Shown: in pieces, positions 48,354 through 59,831 of the stretch
How positions within the stretch are numbered: the first letter of the stretch is position 1
Layout of the letters: each line of letters opens with the position of its first letter
Source: Nomia melanderi
Lineage: Eukaryota > Arthropoda > Insecta > Hymenoptera > Halictidae
DNA: 64,000 nucleotides
Direction: 5' to 3'
Assembly: GCF_051020985.1 (NCBI RefSeq)
Contig: NC_135007.1
Coordinates: forward strand, 1,981,001-2,045,000
The notes under the pieces: model-generated
Told to the model about the DNA's origin: nothing
The model's database searches: none
Seen by the model: the letters and a program-made list of their open reading frames with translations, nothing else
Position numbers and translations under genes: made by a program

Positions 48354-50880
48354 TACATCGGAGAAAAGTCTACAATACAATATAGGGAGTCACAACCTAT
48401 CTAAAACAGTTTCAAAATTCTATACATCTTTGTGTTGACAGAGACTGTTACATTGTTTGTATTCGCGACTTTATGTTTATTACTTCTAGGAGAATAGACT
48501 ATGGCTTTTCGGAAAGTCTTCTAACACTTATCGAGAAGTTTCTAACGCAACGCTAAGACCTTTTTATCTGTGGCCTCTTTTTGCCAGGAGCATGGTCACT
48601 GACGCGCCCAAACAAGAAGCTTACGTGCTAAAATAATCTACTTACACGCGCATCACCAATGACAAATCTAACATTTCAATCGCCAATGGGAAAATTCCTT
48701 AATTCTAACATTTCTGAAAGCCGTTGAAGTCGTCACCACGTTTCTTTTTTTATTAACAACTAGAGTTTCTAAGAAATTATCAAGCAAGTAGCATCGAGAC
48801 TCCATAGTTTCAAGAGCATTTTTAATATCTTCATATATTTTTCTGTACATTTCATTTTAGTGACTAATATTTAGAGCTTATAGTGATTAACACCTTCTTT
48901 TGGTAGGTTGCAAAGAAAGAAATTGAATAAAAAAATGTTTTCCTTCGTAATGTGATATAACGCGCGCTAGAGTTGTTTATGATTATTGTTGATGCGAGTA
49001 TTATTTATTCTCTTGCGTTGGAAATACGCACATCGAGTTGTTTTCGTTCAAGAATTGCCATTGACGTCTTGTACACATTATACATACTAGACTGTTTTGA
49101 AATGTATCATTCCATCCAAAATTATTCATAAACAAAATTAATGTACATATCTGCGTAAAAACAAAATTCTTCGCGTACGACTTTGCGAAATCTCTCAGTT
49201 AATTTTCAATGCAAGAGACTAATATTTAGTGTTGCATTAGTGAACGTAATTGTTCATAATTGAACATAATTATTTAATGATTATTACAATCATCATGTTA
49301 GAAATTATTTCTTACAAGGAACAATCTATTAATGATTATTACTGATTTTATTGAAATATACATAGGTTGAACATAAAAGAATATCAGAAAATCGGACTTT
49401 TTTAACAGCATTGTCCATGTTACAGAAAAAGGGAACATTTGTTAACGTTGTGGGTAGAAAATAATATAAAACTACTCCACAAATTATATAAAATTTATAA
49501 GTTTTTCTAAATTACATGTTTTAGGCAGCGAATTCACCTACATCAAACCTTTAAAAAATCCATTTTCTTTAAAAACATATGATACATTAATCAGTGTATT
49601 TAAAGAAGCAAAAGATGACATAAATTGATAATAAATTTTGTTATTTATCCTTATAAAAAATTGATATATTTATCATTTGCACAAAATTTATGATAGAGTT
49701 CTAGAGTAAGTGTTTACGAAGGCTCAGTACATTTTTGTGTTATTTGAGACAGTTATGAAATGCTGTCAACATTGTGTCTATACATAAAAGATTATTTAAA
49801 AATGAATACGTTAGAGTGGTGAAAGACATATTTAAATTGCACAATTGCTAGTATGCAGAAACCTCCAAAACAAAAATAATGATAAACGTTAAATATGTAT
49901 ATATACTTTTAATTGTACGTTTTTAAATCTACAGTGTGACAATTTGTTTACACTTTTTAGAATTTAGCATTTAAGAATTTAACACGTTTTCATTAAGATA
50001 AACTTCCTTAAAGTTCTAAACGATTAATAGTTTCAAAAAGAAACTTTCATTCTACACTCTACTCTCACAAGCATTTTTCAAATCATCCGTTAAAGTTCTT
50101 TGTGACACTTTTTTTCTGTTATTGGATACTTGATTTTTTTAAATTATTTTTTAATATATTTTGCAGTTTATAAGAACTAGTTTTTAACTAAAGGTATGTG
50201 TTTATGAAATTTTTATGCATGCAATTTATATTCCCACAGATTACGAGAACTAATCGTGAAATATTTTAATGTACCCTTGAAGTTACAAAACTATACGTTT
50301 ACCATCGCACATGTACTTTTCCTTGTCAAAATAAAAATTTATAAATATCTAATAAAAAACTCTTTGAACAAATTAAATGTTCGAAAAATTGTCGAGTCAT
50401 CGTGTCCAAATATTTTCTTTGAAATGACTTGTTTATCTTATCTTTCGTACGTCAATAACGTTATGGAAACGTTGTCTCAAGGCTGCGAAGGGCCAAAGCT
50501 TCTTCATATAGAAATAGTCTCGTCGCGTTTGAATTGGCGCCAGGGTAATGGAGGAAAACGTCTACAAAGAACTGGTTGATCTTCCTTTAACTGTAATCGT
50601 TGCCCTATTTTCTTGAATGTCCCATTAAATAGTTATTTTATTAGTAGTGAAATAATAAAACACAGTTTACTAGCATAATGTTACGTTTAACGTAGGCCTC
50701 TTAAATGTAGGGTAATACAAGGAGTTTAAAACAACCACACTACTATAAATTAACATTGACTAAACGCAGTTACGATAATTGTGAGAACACAATAGGTGTT
50801 CCTTGTATTCCTGGACGTACAAGGTAATATAATATATAATACATTTCCAATATTTCTATTGTAATATCGTCAAAAGTAAA
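48354..50880. other. A/T-rich stretch without recognised gene
   Basis: No exon or element was identified. The 107-residue plus-strand frame at 50256-50579 has no recognisable domain. Confidence 0.5.
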
Positions 50881-51040
50881 TCAGTCTAGTTTTATCGATT
50901 TGGAGAAAATTAACCTTAAACTTCATTAATTACATTAAGTCGGTAAAACTAGACCGATTTCCATCGTGTTTGGACTTATTTTAATCATAACAATCTCAAA
51001 AATTCATTGGCACTACATTTCAGAAGGTAAGGTTAAAATG
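50881..51040. repeat. Dispersed hairpin repeat, copy 2
   Basis: AGTCTAGTTTTATCGATTTG at about 50883 is an imperfect inverted copy of AGTCGGTAAAACTAGACC at about 50939, giving a hairpin. The following 100 bp (CGGTAAAACTAGACCGATTT to GGCACTACATTTCAGAAGG) align nearly ungapped with 8522-8620. Hairpin plus conserved tail is thus common to both copies. Confidence 0.65.
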
Positions 51041-51409
51041 ACTGCAATTGAAATTTCTTCATTGCATGTTTATATTTGACGCGTGCGGCGTTGCTTTGAA
51101 ATCCTGTGTCTAGATCCTCGAGTTTTGGCGGGCTGTGTTTATCCTGCTTCCACTCACTACATACATCGATTCTCTGCCTTTGTCACGCAGTGCTTGTATC
51201 AATTTCTGGAAGAAAATAGCTTCCTCCAGTGTTTTCTGCTCGGTTAAATTCTACTCCTGGGACCTAAAATTGTGGAATTTAAGCGAGTATGACTGTACTA
51301 TGTTGCGTAGAAGGATTCAGGTGAAATGTGTGACCGATTCCCATTGTCCTTGTGCACTTTTGGCTTTCAGGATTAACTCAGGACGCGAGAGTTGCAAAGT
51401 AATGTAATA
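51041..51409. other. Moderately GC-rich spacer, no recognised gene
   Basis: A 90-residue plus-strand frame (51135-51407) has several cysteines but no recognisable spacing or domain. It ends at the boundary of the following transposon. The dispersed hairpin repeat may extend into the first part. Confidence 0.35.
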
Positions 51410-51896
51410 CTCTCTCCGTCCGAAAATATGGTATACATTCATTTAAAAATATGAGATTAACGAAAGTAATATTATCTTGATTCTTTTTTGTTCTTATTTT
51501 TAAATAAGTGGTTGCTAAGAAACTATTAAACGAATGGTGCGAAAATGGTTTTGCATATGTCAAAAGTAATTGACAGAAAAAACCGCGTATTGTAGACAAA
51601 TTGAAATGGCACCTTACCAAAATGGCGAATTTTTAACAAAATTGTGTTGAATTGTAAGGAAGAGGTTCCAAATCAAAGCAATTGACACTTAACCAGCGTA
51701 ATGCTTTATTCTAATTAAATTAACCAATATTCTATTCTTGTTAGATTAACATTTTTTGCATTATTCTTTATTTTATTAGATGTTTGTAAGTATCTCATAA
51801 ATAAAATTAATCTAACTAATTAAAATTTTAAATGTATATGATATTTTTGAACAAGAAAAGGATCGAAATGGATACCATTTTTTCGGACGAAGGGAG
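51410..51896. mobile_element. Stowaway-like Tc1/mariner miniature element
   Basis: The ends are inverted repeats of about 30 bp: left CTCTCTCCGTCCGAAAATAT and, on the minus strand from the right, CTCCCTTCGTCCGAAAAAAT, both continuing into GGTAT. TA flanks both sides (51408-51409 and 51897-51898). CTCCCTCCGT ends with a TA target define Stowaway-type elements of the Tc1/mariner superfamily, best known from plants. The 487-bp interior has no recognisable transposase; an 80-residue minus-strand frame starting inside it is unconvincing. Confidence 0.88.
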
Positions 51897-52566
51897 TATA
51901 TATTTTGGTAAGTATATGATAATACAGATAAAATAGAATAATTATAATTACAATATAATAATTAAAATTATAAATAACATAGAAATTGTGTTATTATAAT
52001 TTACTATCCTAAATACCTGACTTCATGTGCGTATATATCGATGAATAATCGTATTAAATATTAGAGTGAGAACAGTCGACAGAAACAAAAGGAAATCACT
52101 CTTGCAATTGTATCACTCAACAATACATCAGCCACTTGCTAACTTGCTTAATAACAGCTTACATTTTCAAGTAACAAGTATATTTTATAAAAACTTAACC
52201 AAAGTTAATAAGAATGTACTACTCCGTATTACAATCGCTAGTTTGAATACATGAGAAAAGAATCACAAAGTAGACAAAATAAAGAATATGCTCAGGTGAT
52301 GAGCCACAAGGTGGCACAAGGGCAAGACGAGTCTTTCGCTTTGTGCTCCGTTCGCTCACAGCGTCACGCGATCGATTAGTGTGTGTGATCGTTTTGGCAT
52401 ATCGTATGCTAGAGTTGATAATGTATGAGACAATAAGCGGGTCCCCTTCCATAGCGCTACTCAAACTCGCATTCCTTTCAGCACTTTTCTCTTGACTGAC
52501 ACGGCATATTTAGCCTTTTGTGCTGTGATTTCATTTTCAACTATGATGGACACAACTACTTTGTCA
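51897..52566. other. No recognised gene
   Basis: A/T-rich to about 52260. It is then moderately GC-rich, with an 81-residue minus-strand frame (52219-52464) of no known family. It may belong to the repeat that follows. Confidence 0.4.
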
Positions 52567-53190
52567 TTAATAACACTGGTCCACACGATTTTTCTTACAG
52601 AAGGTTTAATGAGTGATCTTAATAGTATTTCTCACGCTGAATTCGAATATGCAATCCGCTTTTGCTCCAGTTTTTGAGAAAATCCGCAAAAATCGGTGCG
52701 TTTCGGGTGTCGTTTTGCCTTTCGGCATTGTGTAAACATATTTAAATGTTGATAATGTCATTAAAATTTACATAAGTATATTTAGGAAGGTCTATAGAAT
52801 AATTCTGTACAAGAAAAGTTTAAAAAATTTACGTAGTTAAGACACACCAAATGGTTAAAGTTGAAAAATTGAGTTTCTTTTCAAAATTGATTTTCTTAAA
52901 AATGATGGAGAAAATGGATTGCGTATTCAAATTCGGCGTGAGAAATACTATTAAGATCACTCATTAAACCTTCTGTAACAAAAAAACAGTTAAATTTTGT
53001 AGATCAGTGTAATTTTTTGAAAAGGAGAGAAAAATTGTTGCCATGTTCTATGTTTTTGTTTGTCCTAAAGTATAATAGCTGATAATAAAAGAGTAATATT
53101 TAATTTGAATTCAGTTATATTTATATTTGCTATATTCTGTTTAAAATTTTCATCACGAGTCTGACACGACATTATAATACAAGAGGTTAA
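52567..53190. repeat. Long inverted repeat joined to dispersed repeat L, copy 3
   Basis: The arm at about 52567-52680 (containing ACAGAAGGTTTAATGAGTGA and TCTTAATAGTATTTCTCACG) is repeated in reverse complement at about 52885-53005 (CGTGAGAAATACTATTAAGA and TCACTCATTAAACCTTCTGT). Over the central 60 bp only a few bases differ. About 200 bp separate the arms. The right arm continues directly into repeat L (53030-53190), also found at 25790 and, inverted, at 38740. The left arm is covered by a 61-residue frame (52492-52677) with no known domain. Confidence 0.75.
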
Positions 53191-53390
53191 CCGTTTGAAT
53201 CCCAGGACTTTTAGTAAAACCTTGTTGAAAAAGCCCAAGTGTCGCAATAATGCTTTTCTCAGGTTATGCAGACAAATAATAAGTACAGTGATAGCATGTT
53301 TAGGTATTTAAGTATTACATGGCCACCTTTGTTTCCTAATTGAAGCTCGTGCCGGTCCGTAATTTCGGTTAGATCTAAGTTAATATTTAT

Positions 53391-53536
53391 TTAACATGTT
53401 GAACACCATGGGAGTCACCGGAGACCCCCAATTAAATCGTATTACTATAGTTCATTGGATTAAATAATGATTATTTAATTAATAAATTAAATTATTTAAT
53501 TAAAAAATAATAATTATTCGATATTCGACGCGTTAA
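53391..53536. mobile_element. Family E TTAA miniature element, copy 1
   Basis: The left end TTAACATGTTGAACACCATG and the right end ATTCGACGCGTTAA are inverted and degenerate, with TTAA on both sides. The left subterminal GGGAGTCACCGGAGACCCCC is itself nearly palindromic and matches GGGGGTCTCCAGTGACCCCC in the copy at 58567. The element is 146 bp and non-coding. Confidence 0.75.
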
Positions 53537-55699
53537 TATTGTAACACAGTATTAATACTTTATTATTATCATTATTGTTACCACTATTATTAATATTTTA
53601 TTTCTTAAAAACGAAGGTAGTCCGCATAATATCTAAATACCCACTTTTCTTACTGAATAAAAATAGTTAGGAATAAAGTGTATTACTTACATGGTTTAAA
53701 CAAATAAAAGTAACGACGCCGACGTTCAAACATCAGTGAAATTCAAATACACCGTCAATTATCCGAAACGGTCAAATTGAGTCTTTTCGATATGAAATCT
53801 CAGGTTACGTGAAAAAAGCGTACAGAAAAATGTACATACGTATGAAAACACACAAGAAGAAAACGTACATGGAAAAAAGTGCGCATGCAAAGAATCGAGC
53901 AATGTAAAATACAAACAATGCATAACCCGTACATATATGAATTGTTTAATTGTAAAGCACAAGCGTGGGTAGGAAAGTGAAAAAACCAGCCCCACCTGTA
54001 CCAATCTTTATTATGTAAATAAAGCTCTTCTGGATGCACATTAGCAGCAGCTATTAATACTTATAATAAATTACCAAAAAAACTGTTGTATTTAAGAAAA
54101 AAGGCAAAACAATAAGTAATTTTTTTAACAATAATAAGTACCTTTTTGCAATAATTCAATAAATATGCAGAGGATCTTCTTCCGTCTGTGCCTTTACTTT
54201 ACAAGTGTACAATTCATGTATATACAGGTTATGGACTGTGCAAATTTTACATTATGCGCTTTTCGGTATATGTACATTTTTCTGTACGCACTTTCCGTAT
54301 GCACTTTTTTCCTGTCCGCTTTTCTCTGGTAACCGAAATCTGAACAACGCGATCGTGCTCCGTGGAACTTATGGTTAAGTAGATACGTACCATAACCATA
54401 TTTTCTATTGAAAACAGCAATAAAATATCACTCATATAGTGTAAAACATCTGATCTCCTTTGAAGACTGTCGCTGAAGAATGTTGCTCATTGGACAACGC
54501 ACTATGTGGCATGACGATTAGCGTGTCGAAAGCACTTAACTATAACCTTCACTATAAAACGTTTGAATTCGTTTCACGCGATGATTCTGCAAATCAGAAT
54601 GCGATGAAAGTTAAAGATGATGAAACTGCAGTTTCAACGTCTTTCTCGAATCATTAATTAACGATTAAAATTCGTTATCAGCACGCGCGTGAGTCAGATG
54701 TTTTGTATAGTGTATGCGTTGTTCCTACGTTCGTACTGATTTAGTATCTTATAAGCGTCATTATTGGGGAATCGTCATGGCTGTGAAAGGCATTTCGTTT
54801 TAATACCTTGAAAACAAAGTCAAAACTGCATCCTTGTTGCTTCTTCTTATTTTAGCCTGTAGAGTCACCTTACAGAATGTTCATACCTATTAAATAAACA
54901 GACTAGATAGAATCAAGTAAAAAGGGAACTATCTAAAAGATAGTAAATTATTTTCTCGCTTACTCATATACAACGGAGACATTTAAGCGTTTCCGCTATT
55001 TCAATTCGTCTGTCATGTTTTCTTATATTACGATTCATTGAAAAGTCGAGATTGGTTAAATTATCAGCCATTACTCCTTAATGACACTGTAGTTTGAAAC
55101 GTTTTGTAGCGTTAATATTTAGGATATTGAGGCATAAAATGAGCTTTGACGAAGAACATAACTCGTAGCTGCAATCATAATTCTAGGTGCAAAAGTATAG
55201 CAGAATCATAAAAGATGTTTTTCATGAGATCTTAATCTTAAGTAAAATTTATTTTATGACTATAAGTAAGATGTAATTATGTAAAATATTGTAAACATAC
55301 ATTTACTAGCTTACAAGGAAAGTGAATCAATCTGAAAATTCTGATTTAATCAGGTTTTGTGTGCATGCAAGCCATAAATTTCATTGAAAAATTTTGTTCC
55401 ACAAAAAGTAACCTTGCAAGTATGAAATCGATTTCTGAAATGGTAAACTACGATTTTACAATGGCATGAGAGAAAGTGAAACTGCACGGATTAGTCAGTG
55501 TTTATGCCCTATCTTCTTATTGTAAAAATAATTGTTTACTGTTCGGGCCGATTTGTACGGGGTTTATGGCAGGGATTAGAAGCACAGCTATTTTTGAGAA
55601 TTCGTAAATTTAGTTTCTTTTTTGCCATCTGGACGACACTCGCCGGATGGTACACTCTTTACAATTTTTACTCTTTGTCATAGCATTTGTCGATACCTT
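53537..55699. other. A/T-rich stretch without recognised gene
   Basis: Nothing firm was identified. Two overlapping minus-strand frames of about 80 residues (53759-54039) and a 62-residue one (54247-54435) are low-complexity. The plus frame 54460-54657 (65 residues) has no recognised domain. Confidence 0.45.
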
Positions 55700-56210
55700 T
55701 AGTTTCTTGCACGTATTTTTCGTTGGTCTCAATAGTTATTGCCCTGCTGTAAACCTTCACGGCCTGAGCATGTCAGCAAGGACCATGGGTCGCCCAACGG
55801 TTTCCGCGACCGATGCAGGGTCAGGAAACCGTCTCTGGTGTTGACCAGATGCGTCGCCCACCACCGCCGAATTCTAGAGTCTCTCCCCCCTTGGAAAATC
55901 TCGCGGCCCCTTCCTCAAGGAAACACGCCGAGGGCGTAAAGGAAGGGGTGTCTTCTAACCTAGGTTCGCTGATTGGACTTTTCCAAAAATTGGAAGAACC
56001 AATCAGTGGACAATTGCAAATTCCAAGGGGGCAGTTGAGAGACACTCGCGAGTTAAAAATTCATTCGTATAGCAACCACCGACTAGAAGAGACACACTTA
56101 GAAACTTGTAAACCGGCTAAGTTGTACAAATACAGTCCACTATTTTTTCGCTAAGTCGCGAGTTCTAAAACATTCACGAGATAGACCGCGACAGTTTACA
56201 TTATGAAAGT
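55700..56210. other. GC-rich block of unknown nature
   Basis: Composition rises sharply, with CpG words and purine and pyrimidine blocks (CCACCACCGCCG, TCTCCCCCCTTGG). A 113-residue plus-strand frame (55813-56154) is overlapped by frames on the same and opposite strand. A hairpin pairs GATTGGACTTTTCCAA with TTGGAAGAACCAATC (about 55970-56004). The word CCGCGACAGT at about 56188 also occurs in the solo LTR at 36476, so a relic LTR or retroelement piece is possible, but I could not find matching ends or target duplication. Confidence 0.35.
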
Positions 56211-58354
56211 TTTAAATAAATAAAAACATTATGTAAAGCATGTTATTTTGAAAAACGTAATATAAAGTAACATACGTTTTGTAATATTATATTCATCATA
56301 AAAAATTATTTACCATTGCACTCATACTTTCTTATCGAATAAAAGCCACGACTGTTCCTGTTATACAATAATATACATAAATAATATACAATAAATGTAT
56401 ATGATAAAACGTTTACTTCGATAAGTCTTTATGATAATTATTCATTCGAAATAAAATTTTTAATAATCAGTAATTATATTATTATTGTCAATAAGTAAGG
56501 TTCTACATTTTAATCTCTTTGCAAACTCATAAAACTCTGTATGAGCAAAATCAGATATTTTACAAACGTTTCTTTTAAATTTCATATATTTAGTCTGTCG
56601 TTAACATATTTTACGACTATATGTTAAGACATTTCGACATTTATGTCTTCAAGAGACTGACCGGTAATTACAGAGCATTAAAAAAAATACTATGTTTTAA
56701 ATATGTAAAATAAACTAATACATCAAACAAGTAAAAATACATCAATAATTTTTATAAACATACTTATTTTTGTTAAAAATGGGAAGTTATGTAGTTAACG
56801 TATATTGTGAAAATAAATGTATCTTTCACGAAAGCTTTTATTTGGGACCTATAGGGTTAAGGGTTAGTATTTTGCGAAATAAATAAACGTAAAATACAAC
56901 AAGGAAATACATATTCAGTAATGATACAGATCTTGGCATGCGTAACGAATGAGGAAATGTGCTAAAGCAAATGATCAATCGGCGTAAGAAACTTTTCATT
57001 TTCTGTTTCAATTTTCTTGACTGCCTTTTCCAACGTTAATATCGACGCGCGTCACTCTACTGTCGCCTTCTTCCTGGCGACGTCGCGACGCCTGGCATCT
57101 CTTAAGGTTATCGTTTTTGTTGTTTCATCCCTATTACGTCGCGTAACAATAGCCGGCTACATAAAATGTCACCGTCGCACAATCGGGTATTTGCCCGATC
57201 TGGGCAGCCAAAATTAAAGGCAGGTTTATAATGACTTCCCGGCCGGCCTGTGACTCAAAAGTGAAGAGGGGCAAGATAGTAATTAATTCGTAAGTTTAAT
57301 TCGTGCACCGATACATTATTACATAGAAAATAAATAAAAAAATCTTCCTACATACACTTCAAACCTGAAATAAGATTAATATAATGTCAAGTCTCACCGA
57401 GTGATGATAGTTTTTCCTGTAATTCTTCTGTAACTCAAGATGATATTGGCCAACGTTTTTACTTGCAGCGATTTGTACTTTGCAATAGCATTTTCGAAGG
57501 GAAAATTGCAATCTGAGAAGAAGGAAAGGAGTAGCAGGGAATGAAGGTTCTATGTAGCGAGACACACTGTTTCGCGGAAATATTTCATCTCATGGAAGGC
57601 TTCGGCACCTATTTACTTTGCTTAAGTGAAATGTAAACAGCGGGTAATGGATTCAGAACAAATCTATAGGTAATTGAATCTGATTTTCTACACAGCTTTA
57701 CGTACTTCCCATTACAAGTTGATCCGTCGGAAATTGTAATTCTCTAAAGATATACATGACCTACAGCACAACGCAGAAATAATCACGAATTTAATCAGAA
57801 AGAGGATCGTTTAATCGGACGAAATGTAAACCGCTTGAGTACATATCCATATAATTATGGTAAGCAATCTGAAATTTAATCATACTTTCATTTATACCTG
57901 GTTTCAATATAATACGTTTCATAAAATATTTCACATGATTATTACTGAAGTTGAGTATTATTAGTAATTTGAAAGAGTTCTTTGTTAATAATAATTGTTC
58001 CGTTTTGATTTCAACTTTCGCAGAGGCATATACAGGGTTAGGTAAAGAAGCAGTAATTATAAATTTCAGGTTGACTAGTTGGTAGGACCATCGTATTGCG
58101 CCTACAATTCTGAAAATGTAAATCTGAGACCGATCTGGTATATTAAAAAATTGTATGATTTTCAAATTTTCCTGAGGGAGGCGTTCGAAATTCACCAGCA
58201 GGCCGGCACCTACCTGCCCGAAACCCTCGCACTTGATCCTCTCGGAAGTATACTCGTTGTCTATTGGTCGATTTGTATTATAGAAAGGGACACATTTTTA
58301 AGATGCATAGAATATACTATAAAAATGAACATTGAGTAAGAAAAGTACTACATA
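56211..58354. other. No recognised gene
   Basis: Mostly A/T-rich. A GC-richer patch at 57010-57260 has a 66-residue plus-strand frame, and 57791-58195 has a 134-residue minus-strand frame, the longest of the area. It is rich in I, N and K and without a recognisable domain, so I do not call it a gene. GCAGGCCGGCACCTACCTGC at about 58199 is a partly palindromic GC-rich word. Confidence 0.4.
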
Positions 58355-58570
58355 TCGACCTGTTAACTGTGTAATTTAGTTTGACAAATCTCTCGTTCTG
58401 CGCGAAATAAGACGAATGCACTTAGGGTATATTTTAGTGAAAAACCAAAGTAAAACAAAGAAGAATTACATGTTCATGTAAAAAAATAAATAATTAATCA
58501 CTGCAAGAATTAGTATCATTTCAAATTTTAAGATGACGTGTGTACTCGTCAAACACAGTTAACTGGTTAA
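58355..58570. mobile_element. Family A TTAA miniature element, copy 4
   Basis: The left end CCTGTTAACTGTGTAATTTA is preceded by TCGA in place of TTAA. The right end is ACAGTTAACTGGTTAA with TTAA intact. The interior follows the family closely (AAACCAAAGTAAAACAAAGA and TTTCAAATTTTAAGATGACG). It shows the uninterrupted target site that is split in copy 3. The right TTAA (58567-58570) is shared with the next element. Confidence 0.9.
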
Positions 58571-58801
58571 TGCCGTGGGGGTCTCCAGTGACCCCCGACC
58601 AAATTCAATTGCTGCAATTTCCTCAATTAAACACCGATTATTTGAAAACATTTCTACACTCTAAATAATGCTACCTAATGCGGTGACATTCAGCGGAACA
58701 AACCTGCGATAATAACACAATTCAATGAAATAATTTAATATCGTATCTTTTTCATTTCGCATATTTTGCACGTTAAAATCATGCGACATTCAATGTGTTA
58801 A
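58567..58801. mobile_element. Family E TTAA miniature element, copy 2
   Basis: The left end TTAATGCCGTGGGGGTCTCC is followed by AGTGACCCCCGACC. The right end is GACATTCAATGTGTTAA, as expected from the family E end TTAACACATTGAA. TTAA lies on both sides. The element is 235 bp, compared with the shorter copy at 53391. It follows the family A element with a single shared TTAA. Confidence 0.78.
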
Positions 58802-59216
58802 AGAAAACAGAAACAATATGTAGTGGCACTTTCCTACCATGTGGCCAGATCGGGAAAATTAAGGAGAACACAACCTCTCTCTCTCTGGCGTTACCGCGGG
58901 GTTCTGCGGTGGTTGCGGAGGTGGTTGGAAAATGCCCGCTGAGGAATAGGGTAATGGAAAGGTTAATGCGGAGTGAGGGAAACGCAACCATTCGAGTTCT
59001 TTCTGTCTTCACTGCTTCCTACATTTTGCCAATAGAGGGTTACGAGACCTATGAGCCTCTTCTGCTCGTGTTTAGTCCTTAGCGATGTATGTAGAGTGAA
59101 TGAGAATACGTGTGGTAAAGTGAGTGAGAACCGAGTGTGGGAATGGATGTACGAATGAACGTGTGTACAATAGATGAACGGCGACTGTGCGTGTGCGTGT
59201 GAATGTTCGTGATGTT

Positions 59217-59302
59217 TGGAATATTCTAGAATGTATTAATTATTTAAAATATTGATTTTTACACATTAGCGTTATTCAGTTTAATGGATCTAGAATATTC
59301 CA
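59217..59302. repeat. Perfect 14-bp inverted repeat with heat-shock-element spacing
   Basis: TGGAATATTCTAGA (59217-59230) and TCTAGAATATTCCA (59289-59302) are exact reverse complements around a 58-bp A/T-rich loop. The left arm and next bases read GAA-TA-TTC-TA-GAA, the spacing of a heat shock factor site, and the right arm has the mirror image. It may instead be a coincidental or transposon-derived palindrome. Confidence 0.7.
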
Positions 59303-59408
59303 AGTATACATGAAGTTAATGCATGGTGACAAAAGAATGTTCTGGAAGTTGTGCGAGTGAGATGGAAGTATGCGAATGTATAAATGGAGCGAGGGATGCG
59401 ACGTGAAA

Positions 59409-59477
59409 CATTGCGTACCGAAACAGCGAGTGAACATTGTGTGTTGAAAGAGCGAGTGTACATTACATACCGAAATA
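59409..59477. repeat. Tandem repeat, 26-bp unit, 2.6 copies
   Basis: Units start at 59409, 59435 and 59461. Each begins CATTG or CATTA, has (A/G)CCGAAA or its variant TTGAAA in the middle, and ends AGCGAGTG. The preceding GCGAGGGATGCGACGTGAAA may be an older partial unit. Confidence 0.75.
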
Positions 59478-59591
59478 AAATTGATCCTACGTATATGTAT
59501 ATAAATACAATCTGTAAACTCTCTCCTTCTCTCTTATTCTTTACAACTCCTTTTTTTCTTTAACAACCATCACAGTGCCACTTCAAATATA

Positions 59592-59831
59592 TTAATACTA
59601 ACCGAACCGAGAACCAGTCAAATAACCGGATTTAAAATTTTGCATTTTCTTTTGTTCATTTAATTTTATATCAATTCTTATATTGTCCGATTAATTGGTT
59701 TTTCAATTTTTATCCTTCTTTTTGTTTCCGTTTCCACTAAAAAAATGTATTATCTAATTTGCTTATCTTTATTTTGTAGCCAGTTATTTGACTAGTTATG
59801 ATAGAAAAAGTGCCGGTATGATTAGTGTTAA
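59592..59831. mobile_element. Family H TTAA miniature element, copy 2
   Basis: The left end TTAATACTAACCG and the right end CGGTATGATTAGTGTTAA are inverted with TTAA on both sides. The interior block TTTTGTAGCCAGTTATTTGA is shared with the copies at 36163 and 38133. The element is 240 bp and non-coding. Its right TTAA (59828-59831) is shared with the next element. Confidence 0.8.

Larger units (their letters stand above)
58802..59591. other. Moderately GC-rich, GT-rich stretch with small repeats
   Basis: Frames on both strands (95 residues plus, 77 residues minus, around 58779-59082) overlap and have no known domain. GTGTGCGTGTGAATG-type GT-rich DNA occupies 59100-59210. No gene is supported. 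Confidence 0.4.

Noticed and set aside
52492..52677. 61-residue frame over the left arm of the inverted repeat
   Set aside because: The same sequence recurs inverted 300 bp away without an equivalent frame, and no domain is seen. It is better explained as repeat DNA.
57791..58195. 134-residue minus-strand reading frame
   Set aside because: Low-complexity I/N/K composition typical of chance frames in A/T-rich DNA, with no motif.
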